Shown here in pieces: positions 1-10,420 of a stretch of 64,000 nt of DNA. The stretch is from Epiperipatus broadwayi (lineage: Eukaryota; Onychophora; Udeonychophora; Euonychophora; Peripatidae): positions 432,001 through 496,000 of the forward strand of contig JAQFVV010000281.1 of NCBI GenBank assembly GCA_028023455.1. Direction: 5' to 3'. The translations under genes and the position numbers were made by a program. How positions within the stretch are numbered: position 1 is the stretch's first letter; every line of letters begins with the position of its first letter. Below the pieces are notes generated by a model. That model had not been told where the DNA came from. It did no database searches and saw only the letters and a program-made list of their open reading frames with translations.

Positions 1-1735
1 TAAGGTAACTATCTTATTCTATAAGATAGAGTAATAATTAAGACATAGCTCACAATAATAGTGATATGAGGAATATCTCTATTAGTTTATTATTTACTAC
101 TGGTATAATTAAGGTGATATCAATTAATCCCCATTCCTGATTGTAGAATGAAATAATCTTGTTTTATGCAATGTGTCTGAATAAAGTGTAAATACTGTAA
201 ATAAATCTTGTTGCATTAAACATTTACTTAGTTGTCAGTAGACTTATTGCTAATTAAGATACACACACATTATTATTGTTATTGCTACTGACATATCCAA
301 TGATTATATGAAAATCATCATCGATCAGTAGTGTATAAGGTATATATTGGTATATCAGAGTAATTTTACTAAGCCCTATCATTTATAAGTATATCTAGGG
401 CCTCATTACTTAATAATCCAAATATTGTTAACCGAAAGTATATATTATTTTAAGTGATGTACTAAAGATTAAACACTTAATATTGGTTTAATCAGTTTAT
501 TTGAACCTGCGGATCTGTCATTCACTTATCTTGATCACATTGTTATTACTTATTTAAGAGAAAGAAGTTAGTAAGTTATTGTTTAGCTAGTGAAAATTAT
601 TCCTACACATGGAAGCTTAAAGTCTATAATAATTAAGAAATTTATAAAGTTTCTCTGAAATTAATAAATATGTTTCTTAATTCAATTTTATATCAAGAAC
701 CTTTTTGTGCATTATATTTGGGTAGTGGCAAAATCCCTCTCACTGACCCAAGTATATTTTATATAATAATATTTAAGTAATATGAACCCTGAGAAGAATA
801 AATTATATTAATTAGTAATGTAGAATCTGAGTTTATGGTATATTTTAAAGTTAATTGTTTATTATAGTTGGATTGGAGTTATGTACATTTACTGTTTGGT
901 AAAAGTCAACCAAATTTTAAAGTATCAATTGCTTCTTTCTCTGAAAAATATATAGCTTGTTTTGACTTTATAGTGAATATTCTGGTTTCGCTGAGCTTGA
1001 AATCCGTATTTGATTTAATTGTTTCATTATCATTTAATTGAATATCAAATTTAGAGTTCTGGACTTCATCTTTCATCATCATCATTTTCTCATCTGTCAT
1101 TCCAATTTTCCTTTATCTTCTTTCATTTTAATTTTTTATCCTAATTAACTCACTATCCATTAGCTCTTATTCAATTATCATCTTGATCAACCATTACCTT
1201 TTATTCTATCATCATCTTCATCATTCATTATTGTAATACATATTCATTCCTTTACTATTCATTCTCAGACTTATTTCATTTTATTATTTAATTTCTATTT
1301 ATTTTCATCACCCATTCCGTCATCTACATCCTAATTTACTTATTGCTTAATTTGTATTTTAATTTCATATTCATTCCATAGATCTAATCATTATTTATTT
1401 ATTGGTTTGATAGAGATTAAGTTTATTTTACAATCTTTTGTTTGTTTGCTTATTTGTGGATTTTGAGGCTGGTTTGACTAGAAGTTATTACTCACCTTGT
1501 AATCTTCTCTAAGTATAGTTTCTTGTGAGCTTAGCCAATAAGGAAATCTTCTCTTTGGTTTAACACTTATATTTTTTTAGGGGTATATTCTAGATTCCAT
1601 TAGATTGAGTGTTGAAGCAGAGAGATTAGAAGAAGGTATACTCTAGATTAGTAATAAACAAAGATTACATTGGAATTAAACGCCTAAAATGTGCGTACTG
1701 ATTGGTTTATGAGTACGGTATATGACAGGGAAGGT
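1..1735. other. AT-rich non-coding stretch, nothing recognised
   Basis: No convincing coding sequence, RNA gene or repeat boundary was found here. The 65-codon minus-strand ORF at 906-1100 lacks any recognisable domain and lies in AT-rich sequence where such ORFs occur by chance. The stretch about 1060-1380 is pyrimidine-rich on the plus strand, with many CATT/CATC words and no strict period. Confidence 0.5.
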
Positions 1736-1837
1736 TATAATATATATATATTCTACTACATGTATTTTACTGTATACATATATGTCTTATGAACATATAT
1801 TTTTTATATTTTTTATATTTCTGTAAGTAGCCATTTT

Positions 1838-1879
1838 GCTTTCTGATGAAAACCAGTCTGCTGGTTGAAATATAAAAGC
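1838..1879 (+). ncRNA. Minimal type I hammerhead ribozyme-like motif
   Basis: All parts of a hammerhead core occur in order. The stem I 5' strand GCTTT is at 1838-1842, the invariant box CTGATGA at 1843-1849, and stem II AACCAG at 1851-1856 pairs with CTGGTT at 1861-1866 around the loop TCTG. GAA follows at 1867-1869. A two-base-pair stem III without a loop (ATAT, 1870-1873) precedes A at position 17 (1874), and the stem I 3' strand AAAGC is at 1875-1879. Stem I pairs over 5 of 5 and stem II over 6 of 6; one A (1850) is unpaired. Hammerheads with such a tiny stem III are known from Penelope-like retroelements, where they are thought to act as dimers. PLE sequence begins about 100 bp downstream, so this may be the end of a PLE copy. 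Self-cleavage is predicted after 1874 but not shown. Confidence 0.72.
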
Positions 1880-1908
1880 TTTTTTATAGAAGTAATTCTG
1901 TGTTTTTA

Positions 1909-1946
1909 TTATATATATATATATATATATATAATATATCTAATTA

Positions 1947-1984
<38 letters not shown>
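1909..1984. repeat. (TA)n microsatellite with an inner inverted repeat
   Basis: Alternating TA runs are interrupted near 1935-1950 by a short segment (taattactgta) that recurs in inverted orientation at 1985-1996. The pair therefore forms the outermost part of the inverted PLE end next to it. Confidence 0.7.
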
Positions 1985-1985
<1 letters not shown>

Positions 1986-1988
<3 letters not shown>

Positions 1989-2975
1989 TAATTAGATAAT
2001 TAAAAATTTATCCACTTAAAAGCACTTTTGATTATCCTAGTAATCTTTATCAACTAACGATTTGAAAGGCTAACCTTCCCACAATTCCATGACATTAATG
2101 CTGCCTGCCTGTTAATTAAGTTATGTTTGTATTTGTATATTAGCATAGCTTCCTTTTTTTTCTTTTATTGTTATTTTTCAGTTTGCAATATTTTACATTC
2201 TTCTTTAGAAATAAGAGTTTTTACAAATATTCATTGGATAAAGGCAAAAATATTGAAATATATTTGAATGAAATGTTAAATGTTGGCTACAATTATAATT
2301 ATATATACAGTGTTATTAGAGGATTTAATACAAAATATAAGAATAACAATTTTAATAATAATATTGATTCTCCTGCTAATAAAAATATGAATATCAATAC
2401 CATATATTTTGATGATCAAGTAAATTTTATAAGGACAATTTATAAAGGCATATGTGATATTGCATTTTACACATCTACATTAAACAAATTAATAAATAAT
2501 TCTAAAGATAAAACCTCATTTATAAATAAAAATTGTGTCATTTATAAATGGATATGTAGGTGTGGTAGTGGATATATAGTTGAATCGAGATGTACATTGG
2601 AGAAAAAAAATTAATGTTCACTTGCTGTTATTAAAACAGGTTCAGAAATTAAAACAAAATTAAAAAGTAGATAATAATATTTCAGCATCTGTTTTTTATG
2701 ACCATAATAAGTCATATATTTATGGTTTTGACTTCAATTTTATAAATGTAAAAATATTGCAAATTGACACAATAACAATAAAACGAAAATAAAGGAAACT
2801 ACACTAATAAAGCCATACAAACATAACTTAATTAACAAGAAGGCAGCAAACATTAAGATTACAGAATTGTGGGAAGGCTAGCCTTTCAAAGTATTAGTTG
2901 ACAAAGATTACTAAGATAATTGAAAGCACTCTTAAGTGGATAAAATTTTTAATTATCTAATTACTGTATTTATAA
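1986..2975 (+). mobile_element. Penelope-like element PLE-1, truncated, with inverted 3' ends
   Basis: A PLE fragment lacking the reverse transcriptase core. About 170 bp at 1986-2155 are the reverse complement of the 3' terminal region at about 2800-2975; shared words include aattgtgggaaggctagcc and aagtggataaa. Between them, 2168-2620 encodes the region after the RT fingers/palm and the start of a GIY-YIG domain, closely matching the PLE at 6692-8602. Penelope elements are known for terminal repeats in direct or inverted order, so the arrangement fits the family. The copy is dead: RT is absent and the endonuclease frame breaks near 2614. Confidence 0.75.
2168..2614 (+). pseudogene. PLE-1 RT C-terminal linker and start of GIY-YIG endonuclease
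   Basis: 148 codons open without an ATG start. Residues about 12-70 match the segment downstream of the RT in PLE-2 (shared words DKGKNIEIY, LNVGY, NNNIDSPANK). The C-terminal part reads IYKWICRCGSGYI, the first half of a GIY-YIG nuclease, with Val-Glu where PLE-2 has Gly-Glu after YI, so the YIG motif is altered. The frame then stops; homologous sequence continues in broken frames to about 2870. In intact PLEs this domain nicks DNA to prime reverse transcription. This copy is not expected to be functional. Confidence 0.72.
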
Positions 2976-5900
2976 ATATTTAATTATATAATTATGTATA
3001 TTGCTTTGAAAATACATAATCTGGTGATGGCCAGGGTATACCACGAAGACTAATCACATTCTTAATTGAAGGTATATTATATTACCTAAATAAATTGTAT
3101 TTTTTAATCAACTATAATTCTTCTTAATTCTGGATCTCAAAACAGCATTCTTAAATCTTAATTTATGATTTATAACTATTCTTTTAATGATTGTTTCTTA
3201 AAACCACTCTATGACCTTAATTTGCAATTTTATTTATTTGAAACCCAATGACAGACCATAGGCAAGTTAGTATAATCTATGGAACTGCTAATCATTACAT
3301 AGTGAATATAGGCCATCAAACCAGATAGTAGAAATTATAATCAATTTTATAACATCATAAGAAGTAGCTCATCATGTATTTGTTTAAAGTATAGAAATAT
3401 TGCATAGGGTAGATGCTTTGCAACGGAAGGTAAGCAATATGAATTGTAAGTTATTTCTTCATTAACCCAAATACTAAATGAAATTAACAGCAATCAAACT
3501 CTTAGGAATAATAATGCATTTGTTATAGTTTTAAAAAAGGTTCATTTGTTATACTGGCTAGCAGATTTATTAATGTCGCAAATATCAAAAGAAGTAACAG
3601 ATTCTGGATTATACTTGAGAATTGACAAAGTGGTGGTGATGCAGAAGCTAAATGGGATTTTATTATATGTTATACATCACAATGCATCCAAGTACAAATA
3701 TTAAAATATTCTCTGAATGTTCCTGTGAACCTTATATACATTATCATCAGGGAAAATATGTTCTCTAATATTTATGGTGTATTTACCAATTGGATTTCTG
3801 ACTCTATGTGTGACTAATAGCAATAGCACAGATAAGTTAGATTATAAAATTAACATTTATTTATGACTAAATAAATATGAAAATAGTAATTGGTTAACAG
3901 TATTCATAATTTTACTTTAATGGTAAATGACATAAAATATCATCACATATAATTCCTCTACATGGAAAATGTACATTAATTGGATGAGTAAATAAACAAA
4001 ACAAAATAAAATAAAATATTATCCCATGTACTTATTTCTGTGCATGAACATGTACACAAGTTTCAGATAATACAATCTAAAAATTTATTAAAATGTATTG
4101 ATTTTATTCTTATGAGAATGAGCACAGATTCAAATACAGTCAATGGCACCTTCAGTACATCAAAACCAGAACCAATGCACTTATATTACAAATTGTAATA
4201 ACAATGACAACAATTGGTATTGATAAAGCTATGACATTTGACTATAATGAAATATGGAATTAAAATAAAATTTAAGTGCCAACTCAGCTGAGTTGGGATA
4301 TCATATAATCTACCTATTATGGCTGATGACAGAACATATGAAACAAACATTAAGAGGAGGCAAACAATGTAAGCATCATATTGAAGGGAGTCTCTATTCA
4401 AACATATATTTATATAACAAAGGTCAATGATATACCTGTAGGTATATTCATCCATGCAAGAAATAATGAGCAGTAAGTAAACTGGATTTTCTCACCATCA
4501 GATCAACTACTGTAATTGTAGAAACGTCAGCACTGAAACAAACTTAAAGGATATAGAAACCAATAGTAATAATTATTTTGCAGATCAATTACCCAGCACA
4601 GAATGGTATAGATAATACAATATGAACACTTTCCAGACAAAATAGAAATAAATCACCCTTATTATTCTAGTAACATGGAAGGCAAGTGCTGTTTTACAAG
4701 TGTTATTCAAGATCAAGAGATATAACAAAAGCTGTATTGCAGAAACAAATGGAGATGATGGCTGACCATAGACCAAATGGTATGAAAGAATATTAGCTAA
4801 CACAACATGAGTATAAGCACAGAACCCTAGGAAGATGTACAAGATTAATCCATGTGATAAAGATATGTTATAGAATTATGAAAATCTTCTGCAAGCACTG
4901 TTCCATAAATTGACTTGTCAATCTCTACATCTAAATTAACAAGTGATTATTTTATACAATAGCTTATATATACTGAGAACTTACACATTTATAAGATAAT
5001 ATAAAATACAATAAAACATAAAATGCATATTCATTAAATGACTACACTAGGTTCAAATATATGTTATTTAAATCCATTGGCTATTGGCCAATTAAGTAAT
5101 AGCATATTTCTAAAACTTAATAACAAATATGATTTAAATATTTGATTGTATGCTTTTTCATCTTTTTTTATATGAAGTACTCATACATGAGTCTATTTGC
5201 ATGTTGGTTCTCTGAGAATCTGTGATATTTGAGAGGTAGAATATGTGTATTTTAGTCCAATTATCCTTGAAAGTTAATGAAACTGCATGGCTTTGTCTTA
5301 GGGTTCAATCTGAAATTGAAATATTTTACTATCTTTAATTTATAAACATCAAGGACAAAAAATGATTGTTCAGGGAAATAATCATACCCTGAGTGCTATA
5401 ATAGCTAAAATAGTTTTCTAGTCAGTGGTTATTTCTTTGAACGTTATTGTAATTTTAAGAAGATAACTTACAATGTTGTTTCTAATATAAGTTGACAAGA
5501 AAACTCTAATTAATTTTTTGTTGTTCACTAAGTAGCACACAAAAAGTTAAAACTGCACTCCATTCCACACATATATAACACTAGAAGTGTCAAAGTCATG
5601 AAAATAAACACTACATCTCAAGTTAAATACTGCATTTTTTCCTGCATATATATAACACTCCTATATGTGTTAAAGCTCATGAAAGCAAAAATTTATTTAA
5701 AGTTAAATACAATACTTCATTTCACACTTTCACAACATTAACAGGAGTGTTAAAGTTAGGAAGGTAAAATTTTATTTGAGGCTAAACATAGTTTGTAAAC
5801 AAAAAAACTTCAAATAGAATGACCTTTTAGATCTGCTATTCCTGTTGTCATGGTTAACAATAATTTCTGTGCATTTCAGTTGTAGACGTTGTGGAAGATT

Positions 5901-6691
5901 AGCAGCAGGTAGCCTCATAGCTCAGAATCCAAATTGATACTAGCATTCAGCTATAAATTTTGCTATTCACACTTGGTAATATTGCAACTTAAATTATTTA
6001 AGAGAAGTTTTAATTTAACTTCCTTTTTTATCTTGACATTCTGTCCTTTTTTAAAAGAGAAGTTTCCATTTTCGTTATAGGTTTAATAGTAAAAAAAATA
6101 TATTTTTATTTTTTTATTATATACTTGCTATCACTACAGCAGTTCTCCCCAAAAAATCTGTGGCCATTCTTTTTTTAACCAATTAAATTTTTTCTCATTT
6201 ACATATCAGTCTAATAAAAAAAATGAAGAGAAAGAAAAAAAAAATGTTTATCTTATAGTATCCTATAATTTCATTTAGAAGAAATTAAATAAATCGTTCA
6301 ATTAAATCAAAATAATTTTTAGAATTATTTAAAGAAAAAACAAATTATTATGCTTGATGTGATATGCTGTTGGTTTTCATTTTTATGTTAAGCATAATTT
6401 ATCTAATTTAGTGTTTGGAAACAGAGCAAATCATATATGTGAAAAAAGAAAAGAAAGGGAATAAAAAAATTACACAATAATAACAAAAAATGGAATTATA
6501 TAATCTCACTGTTCAATAAATTTGAACATAAGGGTCAAGCATACTAAATGCCAGCCATGATAATCAAGTCATCTGGAAACATAGAGAAATTTTTAAACTA
6601 ATTTCACCAAGGTATTTTGTACTAAAATATAATGATACAATATATATATAATATTATGATTCGATGTCTGTATTTTTAAAACAATATACGT
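2976..6691. other. 3.7-kb AT-rich stretch without recognised genes
   Basis: No coding sequence with a recognisable domain was found. Two minus-strand ORFs of 89 and 85 codons (4186-4455 and 4585-4842) are rich in Ile, Tyr, Leu and Cys, as expected for chance ORFs in AT-rich DNA. Apart from a degenerate tandem repeat at 5547-5781 and A/T homopolymer runs around 6080-6250, I see nothing structured. Confidence 0.5.
5547..5781. repeat. Three degenerate tandem copies of a ~78-bp unit
   Basis: Units start near 5547, 5622 and 5702, each beginning gttaaa and containing, in order, a cattYcacac-like word, a segment ending in aacac or aacatt, a gtgttaaag or gtgtcaaag word and a gaaa/ggaa word followed by ttatt. 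The copies are clearly diverged, so the duplication is old. Confidence 0.6.
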
Positions 6692-6790
6692 AATTATATA
6701 ACTGAATATTTGTAAATACAGTAAATTACTAATTAAAAAACGGATTACGATTGGAATGTACAAATATCTAAATTTAAAAAATTTACATCT

Positions 6791-7330
6791 GTGAATAATT
6801 TAATTTGTATAAAAGAGGATAAAAGCCTTCGGATGTGTTTGTTATTAAAAGCTGATTATGAAGACAAAGTCATTACTCAAATGAAGAATCTTAACTTTAT
6901 AAAGGTTGATAAAGTAAATATAGAAAACTTACGTATTCAATTTGTTAATAACATTTTTAAAAAAGCCAAAAATAAAGCGATTGATAACAGTACTTATTAT
7001 AAAATTTACCCTTCTGCTGCAATATGTCCTAAGATTTTTTCAAATATAAAACTGCATAAAGAAAATGAACCATTACATTTAATCATTGATTTTGGAGGGG
7101 TGTTTTATTATGAAACTTGTTGTTTAATTGAGAAAATGATACAAGAAATTCTTCGTTTTGGTAAATATACAATAAGTTCTTCATTTGATTTTGTTAATAA
7201 AATCCATAACATTAAGATCGATGTTAATGACGTTATATGTACTCTAGATGTTAGTGAAATGTATGGATCAATTGATCGATTGACATCTATCGAAATTATT
7301 TCCAACGCATTAACTTTAAAAAAACGTTAA
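6791..7330 (+). pseudogene. PLE-2 reverse transcriptase, N-terminal part
   Basis: 179 codons ending in TAA. Recognisable PLE RT blocks are an N-terminal NLICIKEDKSL...KADYEDK (block 0), a PKI(F)SNIKLHKE segment corresponding to the family's PK-YGLPKIHK motif, and TLDVSEMYGSI near residue 150, corresponding to block A with the catalytic Asp. Substitutions at normally conserved positions (SNIKLHK for YGLPKIHK) suggest decay. The frame stops directly before the next RT block, which continues in another frame at 7332. Confidence 0.72.
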
Positions 7331-7331
7331 T

Positions 7332-7550
7332 GTGAAAATAATAAAGTTTATAATTGAAACATTAAATTTTAGTGATAAAAATATTTATGCAGTTTTTAAT
7401 AAGAAGTTTTATAAAATGTGTAACGGATGGCCCATGGGATTACCTACTGTTGCTCAAATATGTAATTTTATAATTTCTACATATGAAGAAAATATTTTGA
7501 AAAATGGAATATTATCAAAAAAATATTACTGCATATTATCGATATGTTGA
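7332..7550 (+). pseudogene. PLE-2 reverse transcriptase, middle part
   Basis: Continues the RT in a different frame. MCNGWPMGLPTVAQICNF (near residue 29) corresponds to the family's Q-x-x-G-x-x-MGSPLSP block, with MGLP instead of MGSP. The frame ends at 7550; the catalytic block follows in the next frame, which overlaps from 7504. Confidence 0.68.
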
Positions 7551-8025
7551 TGATGTTTTTGTATGTGGTAAACCAACTACAATTAATGAGTTATTTGAGG
7601 AATTAAATTGTTTGAAAGGCCTAAGATGGATAAAAACAGATGAAGATTTAATGTGCGTTCAGTTTCTTGATCTTAAAATAACTAGAAATCAATGCATGCT
7701 GGATTACTGTATGACCATTAAACCTATAGTAAAAAGAGGTTTTATTCCATATAAATCAAAAATGCCAATGTCACACAAAATGGCAGGTTTGAAGTCCTTT
7801 TTATTTAGAAATAATAGTCTTTGCAAATATTCATCAGATAAAGGCAAAAATATTGAAATATATTCAAATGAATTGTTAAATGTTGGCTACAGTTATAATC
7901 AAATATTTAGTGTTATTAGAGATTTTAATATAAAATATAAAAATAAAAAATTTAATAATAATATTGATTCTCCTGCTAATAAAAAATATGGATATCAATC
8001 CCATATATTTCAAATTATCAAGTAA
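7504..8025 (+). pseudogene. PLE-2 reverse transcriptase, catalytic block and thumb
   Basis: Contains YRYVDDVF at residues 12-19 (about 7537-7560), the hallmark Penelope-type RT block C with the two catalytic aspartates, followed by a CVQFLDLKITR segment (block D/E region) and the thumb/linker. The linker is the part also found in PLE-1. The frame ends at 8025 and the endonuclease continues in another frame. Confidence 0.75.
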
Positions 8026-8138
8026 AGTTTATAAGGAAAATTTATAAAGATATATGTGACATTGCATTTTACACACCCCCTACATTAAACAAATTAATAA
8101 ATAACTCCAAAGATAAAACCTCATTTATAAATAAAAAT

Positions 8139-8486
8139 TGTGTCATTTATAAATGGATATGTAGGTGTGGTGATGGATATATAGGTGAATCTAGATGTAC
8201 ATTGAAAAAAAGAACTAAAGAACACTTGCTATTATTAAAACGTGTTCAGAAATTGAAAGAAAATTGCATAGTAGATAATAATATTTTAGCATCTGTTTTT
8301 TACGACCATAATAAATCGTGTATTTATGGTTTTGACTTCAATTTTAACAATGTAAAAATATTGCAAATTGAAAAAAATAACAATAAAAGAAAAATAAAAG
8401 AAGATATGCTAATATACAAATATAAACATGACTTGATTAACAGGCAAGCAGCAAATGTTAAGATCACGGAATTGTGGGAAAGTTAA
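8139..8486 (+). pseudogene. PLE-2 GIY-YIG endonuclease domain
   Basis: One frame encodes VIYKW...CGDGYIGES, so both the IY and YIG parts of the GIY-YIG motif are present, followed by KKRTKEH, with the Arg and His expected on the next helix. A downstream segment with SVFYDHNKSCIYGFDF ends at a stop at 8484-8486. The domain is typical of Penelope elements and nicks the target DNA. An upstream frameshift around 8026-8140 separates it from the RT. Confidence 0.75.
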
Positions 8487-8692
8487 CATTTCAAGGCTTT
8501 AGTTGAAACAGATTACTGGATAATCGAAAGCGCTCCTAAGTGGATAAAATACTTTTTTAATTATTAATTTACTGTATTTACAAATATTCAGTTACATAAT
8601 TACATATATATATATTCTAATATTTTCACGGATAAAAGATGTCATATTATTATTACTATTTTTGGGATATTTTGTGTAGTGAAAAAGCTAAA

Positions 8693-8734
8693 TGCTGACA
8701 TTTCAGTACAATATCAAGTACCTTCCTCAGAGCA
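8693..8734 (-). ncRNA. Hammerhead ribozyme-like motif, left arm of PLE-3
   Basis: Read on the minus strand: stem I TGCT, core CTGAGGA (8730-8724), stem II strands agGTAC and GTACt around an 8-nt loop, GAAA, then TGTC and the closing stem I strand AGCA ending at 8693. Relative to the right arm, the stem III base C is T, which still allows a G-U pair. Confidence 0.6.
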
Positions 8735-9551
8735 TCCTCTTTCTCAAATCATAAAAATGCATGTGAGATTTAAAAACGTTTTTATCGTTTTCTTTCTCCT
8801 CATATTTAAATTCTATTGGTTGAGAAGTTTTAAAATTTATTTTTTCTTCCAATAGCTTTTTCCAAATGTTGTTAATCTTCTTTAATTCACACCTTTCATT
8901 TATGCTCTTGAGCCTTTTAAAAATCTCTATAGCTTCTCTTAGCAATCTCTGGTCATATTGTTCAGTTTTTGCTAAAATATTTGTTTTTTCAAAATTGATA
9001 TCATGATTTGTTAATTTTATATGAGAATAAATAGCTGATGAATTGGATTTTTCTCTCACTGCCAGAATATGTTATTCCTTTCTAATATTTATTCTACGAT
9101 TAATCTGTCCTATATATGTATATGGACAGACCATACATAGAATTTCACATACACCATGACACTTCAAAGCAATTTTATCTTTAGAAAGTGGAAATATTTC
9201 ACTAATTTTTTTATAAGTAGTATAAACTGTGTGAATATTATCATTCTTTAAAATGTTACGAATTTTATCAGTTACTCATTTTATATACAGCAAAATTGTC
9301 TTAATTTTTGGTGTATCAAAATCTTTTTTCTTTTGATATGTATAAGCCCTATTAATAATGGTGTAATTAAAACCATTATGAAGAAGCATTTTAATAGTAG
9401 CAAAAAGGTCCCAGTGACAATGGCTATCATCAGAAAGTCTCTTTGTTCTATCCAATAATGTCTTTGCCACTGAAAATAGTTGTGCATTTTCCCTCTCATC
9501 ACCATCCTGCACAACTACTTTCAGTGGCAAAGACATTATTGGATAGAACAA
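8727..9551 (-). pseudogene. PLE-3 left-arm endonuclease region
   Basis: Two open segments, 8727-9059 (110 codons) and 9276-9551 (91 codons), correspond to the GIY-YIG C-terminal half and to the RT-endonuclease connector. The former contains HIKLTNHDINFEKTNILAK and YDQRLLREAIEIFKR, found in the same order in the right arm. The stretch between them still encodes GIY-YIG sequence but with stops and frame changes. The C-terminal residues extend beyond the stop present in the right arm. Confidence 0.75.
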
Positions 9552-10174
9552 AGAGACTATCTGATGATAGCCATTTTCACCGGGACCATTTTTCTACTAA
9601 TAAAATGCTTCTTCATAATGGTTTTAATTACGACATTATTAATAGGGCTTATACATATCAAAAGAAAAAAGATTTTGATACATCAAAAATTAAGACAGTT
9701 TTGCCCTATATAAAAGGAGTAACTGATAGAATTGGTAACATTTTAAAGAATGATAATATTCACACAATTTACACTACTTATAAAAAAAATAGTGAAATAT
9801 TTTCACTTCCTTAAGATAAAATTGCTTTGGAGTGTCATGGTGTATATGAAATTCCATGTAGGGTCTGTCCACATACATATATAGGACAGACTAATCATAA
9901 AATAAATATTAAAAAGGAAGAACACATTCTGGCAGTGAGAGAAAAATCCAATTCATCAACTATTTATTCTCATATAAAATTAACAAATCATGATATCAAT
10001 TTTGAAAAAACAAATATTTTAGCAAAAATTGAACAATATGACCAGAGATTGCTAAGAGAAGCTATAGAGATTTTTAAAAGGCCCAAGAGCATAAATGAAA
10101 GGTATGAATTAAAGAAGATTAACAACATTTGGAAGAAGCTATTGGAAGAGAAAATAAATTTTAAAACTTCTTAA
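9443..10174 (+). pseudogene. PLE-3 right-arm connector plus GIY-YIG endonuclease, one nonsense codon
   Basis: A single frame runs from 9443 to 10174, interrupted only by TAA at 9812-9814. Upstream of the stop, LPYIKGVTDRIGNILK and IHTIYTTYKK are typical of the PLE connector. Downstream, YEIPCRVCPHTYIGQTNHK is the GIY-YIG core (TYIGQT), followed by KEEH and a helix with REKSNSS and a HIKLTNHD segment. This is the Penelope/Neptune-type endonuclease with two cysteines (CRVC). The RT is missing and there is no proper start, so a working protein is unlikely. Confidence 0.8.
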
Positions 10175-10259
10175 CCAATAGAATTTAAATATTAAGAGAA
10201 AGAAAACGATAAAAACGGTTTTAAATCTCACATGCATTCTTATGATTTGAGAAAGAGGA

Positions 10260-10301
10260 TGCTCTGAGGAAGGTACTTGATATTGTACTGAAACGTCAGC
10301 A
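10260..10301 (+). ncRNA. Hammerhead ribozyme-like motif, right arm of PLE-3
   Basis: Stem I TGCT (10260-10263) pairs with AGCA (10298-10301). The core is CTGAGGA (10264-10270), consistent with CUGANGA. Stem II aggtac (10271-10276) pairs with gtact (10285-10289), leaving one bulged G, around loop ttgatatt. GAAA is at 10290-10293, and ACGT forms the minimal two-pair stem III before C at 10297, the predicted cleavage base. Hammerheads of this shape are reported in PLE ends. It lies just beyond the endonuclease frame, as expected. Confidence 0.68.
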
Positions 10302-10349
10302 TTTAGCTTTTTCACCACATGGAATATCCCGAAAATAGTAATAATAACA

Positions 10350-10351
<2 letters not shown>

Positions 10352-10414
<63 letters not shown>
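10352..10414. repeat. (TA)n microsatellite
   Basis: Uninterrupted TA dinucleotides, about 31 units, directly at the right end of the PLE-3 palindrome. (TA)n also occurs at the PLE-2/PLE-3 boundary (8605-8613) and near PLE-1. Confidence 0.9.

Positions 10415-10420
<6 letters not shown>

Larger units (their letters stand above)
6692..8602 (+). mobile_element. Penelope-like element PLE-2 with ~46-bp terminal inverted repeats
   Basis: The left end 6692-6738 is the reverse complement of 8556-8602 with about three mismatches, giving terminal inverted repeats around a PLE coding region (RT, then GIY-YIG). The coding part starts inside the RT near conserved block 0, so the 5' part of the RT reading frame is missing. 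The reading frame is broken at least three times. The 3' end shares the aattgtgggaaa and aagtggataaa words with PLE-1, so both belong to one family. The right end directly abuts a short (TA)n and the palindromic PLE-3. Confidence 0.78.
8639..10355. mobile_element. PLE-3: 1.7-kb palindrome of two PLE 3' halves
   Basis: The left arm 8639-9486 and right arm 9508-10355 are near-perfect reverse complements of equal length (848 bp), separated by a 21-bp unique spacer at 9487-9507. Each arm encodes, reading outward, the region between RT and endonuclease, a GIY-YIG domain and a hammerhead-like 3' end. Neither arm has the RT. The PLE is a different family from PLE-1 and PLE-2, whose GIY-YIG is Cys-rich. 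The right end runs into (TA)n at 10351-10414; the left end abuts PLE-2. Differences between arms are scattered point changes, so the duplication is not brand new, or has mutated since. Confidence 0.85.

Noticed and set aside
906-1100. 64-codon minus-strand ORF
   Set aside because: Short, Lys/Met-rich, no domain, no splice or promoter context.
4490-4535. GAAACGTCAGCA with a CTAC...GTAG stem, similar to the PLE-3 hammerhead 3' half
   Set aside because: The CTGANGA box is missing (accatcagatca instead) and no PLE sequence is adjacent. It may be a relic, but it cannot be supported.
4186-4842. Two membrane-like minus-strand ORFs
   Set aside because: Hydrophobic Ile/Tyr/Leu/Cys-rich composition is what AT-rich DNA gives by chance; no homology recognised.
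8639-10355. Reading the palindrome as a DNA transposon with very long TIRs
   Set aside because: Both arms encode PLE connector and GIY-YIG sequence and end in hammerhead-like motifs, so an inverted PLE pair explains it better.
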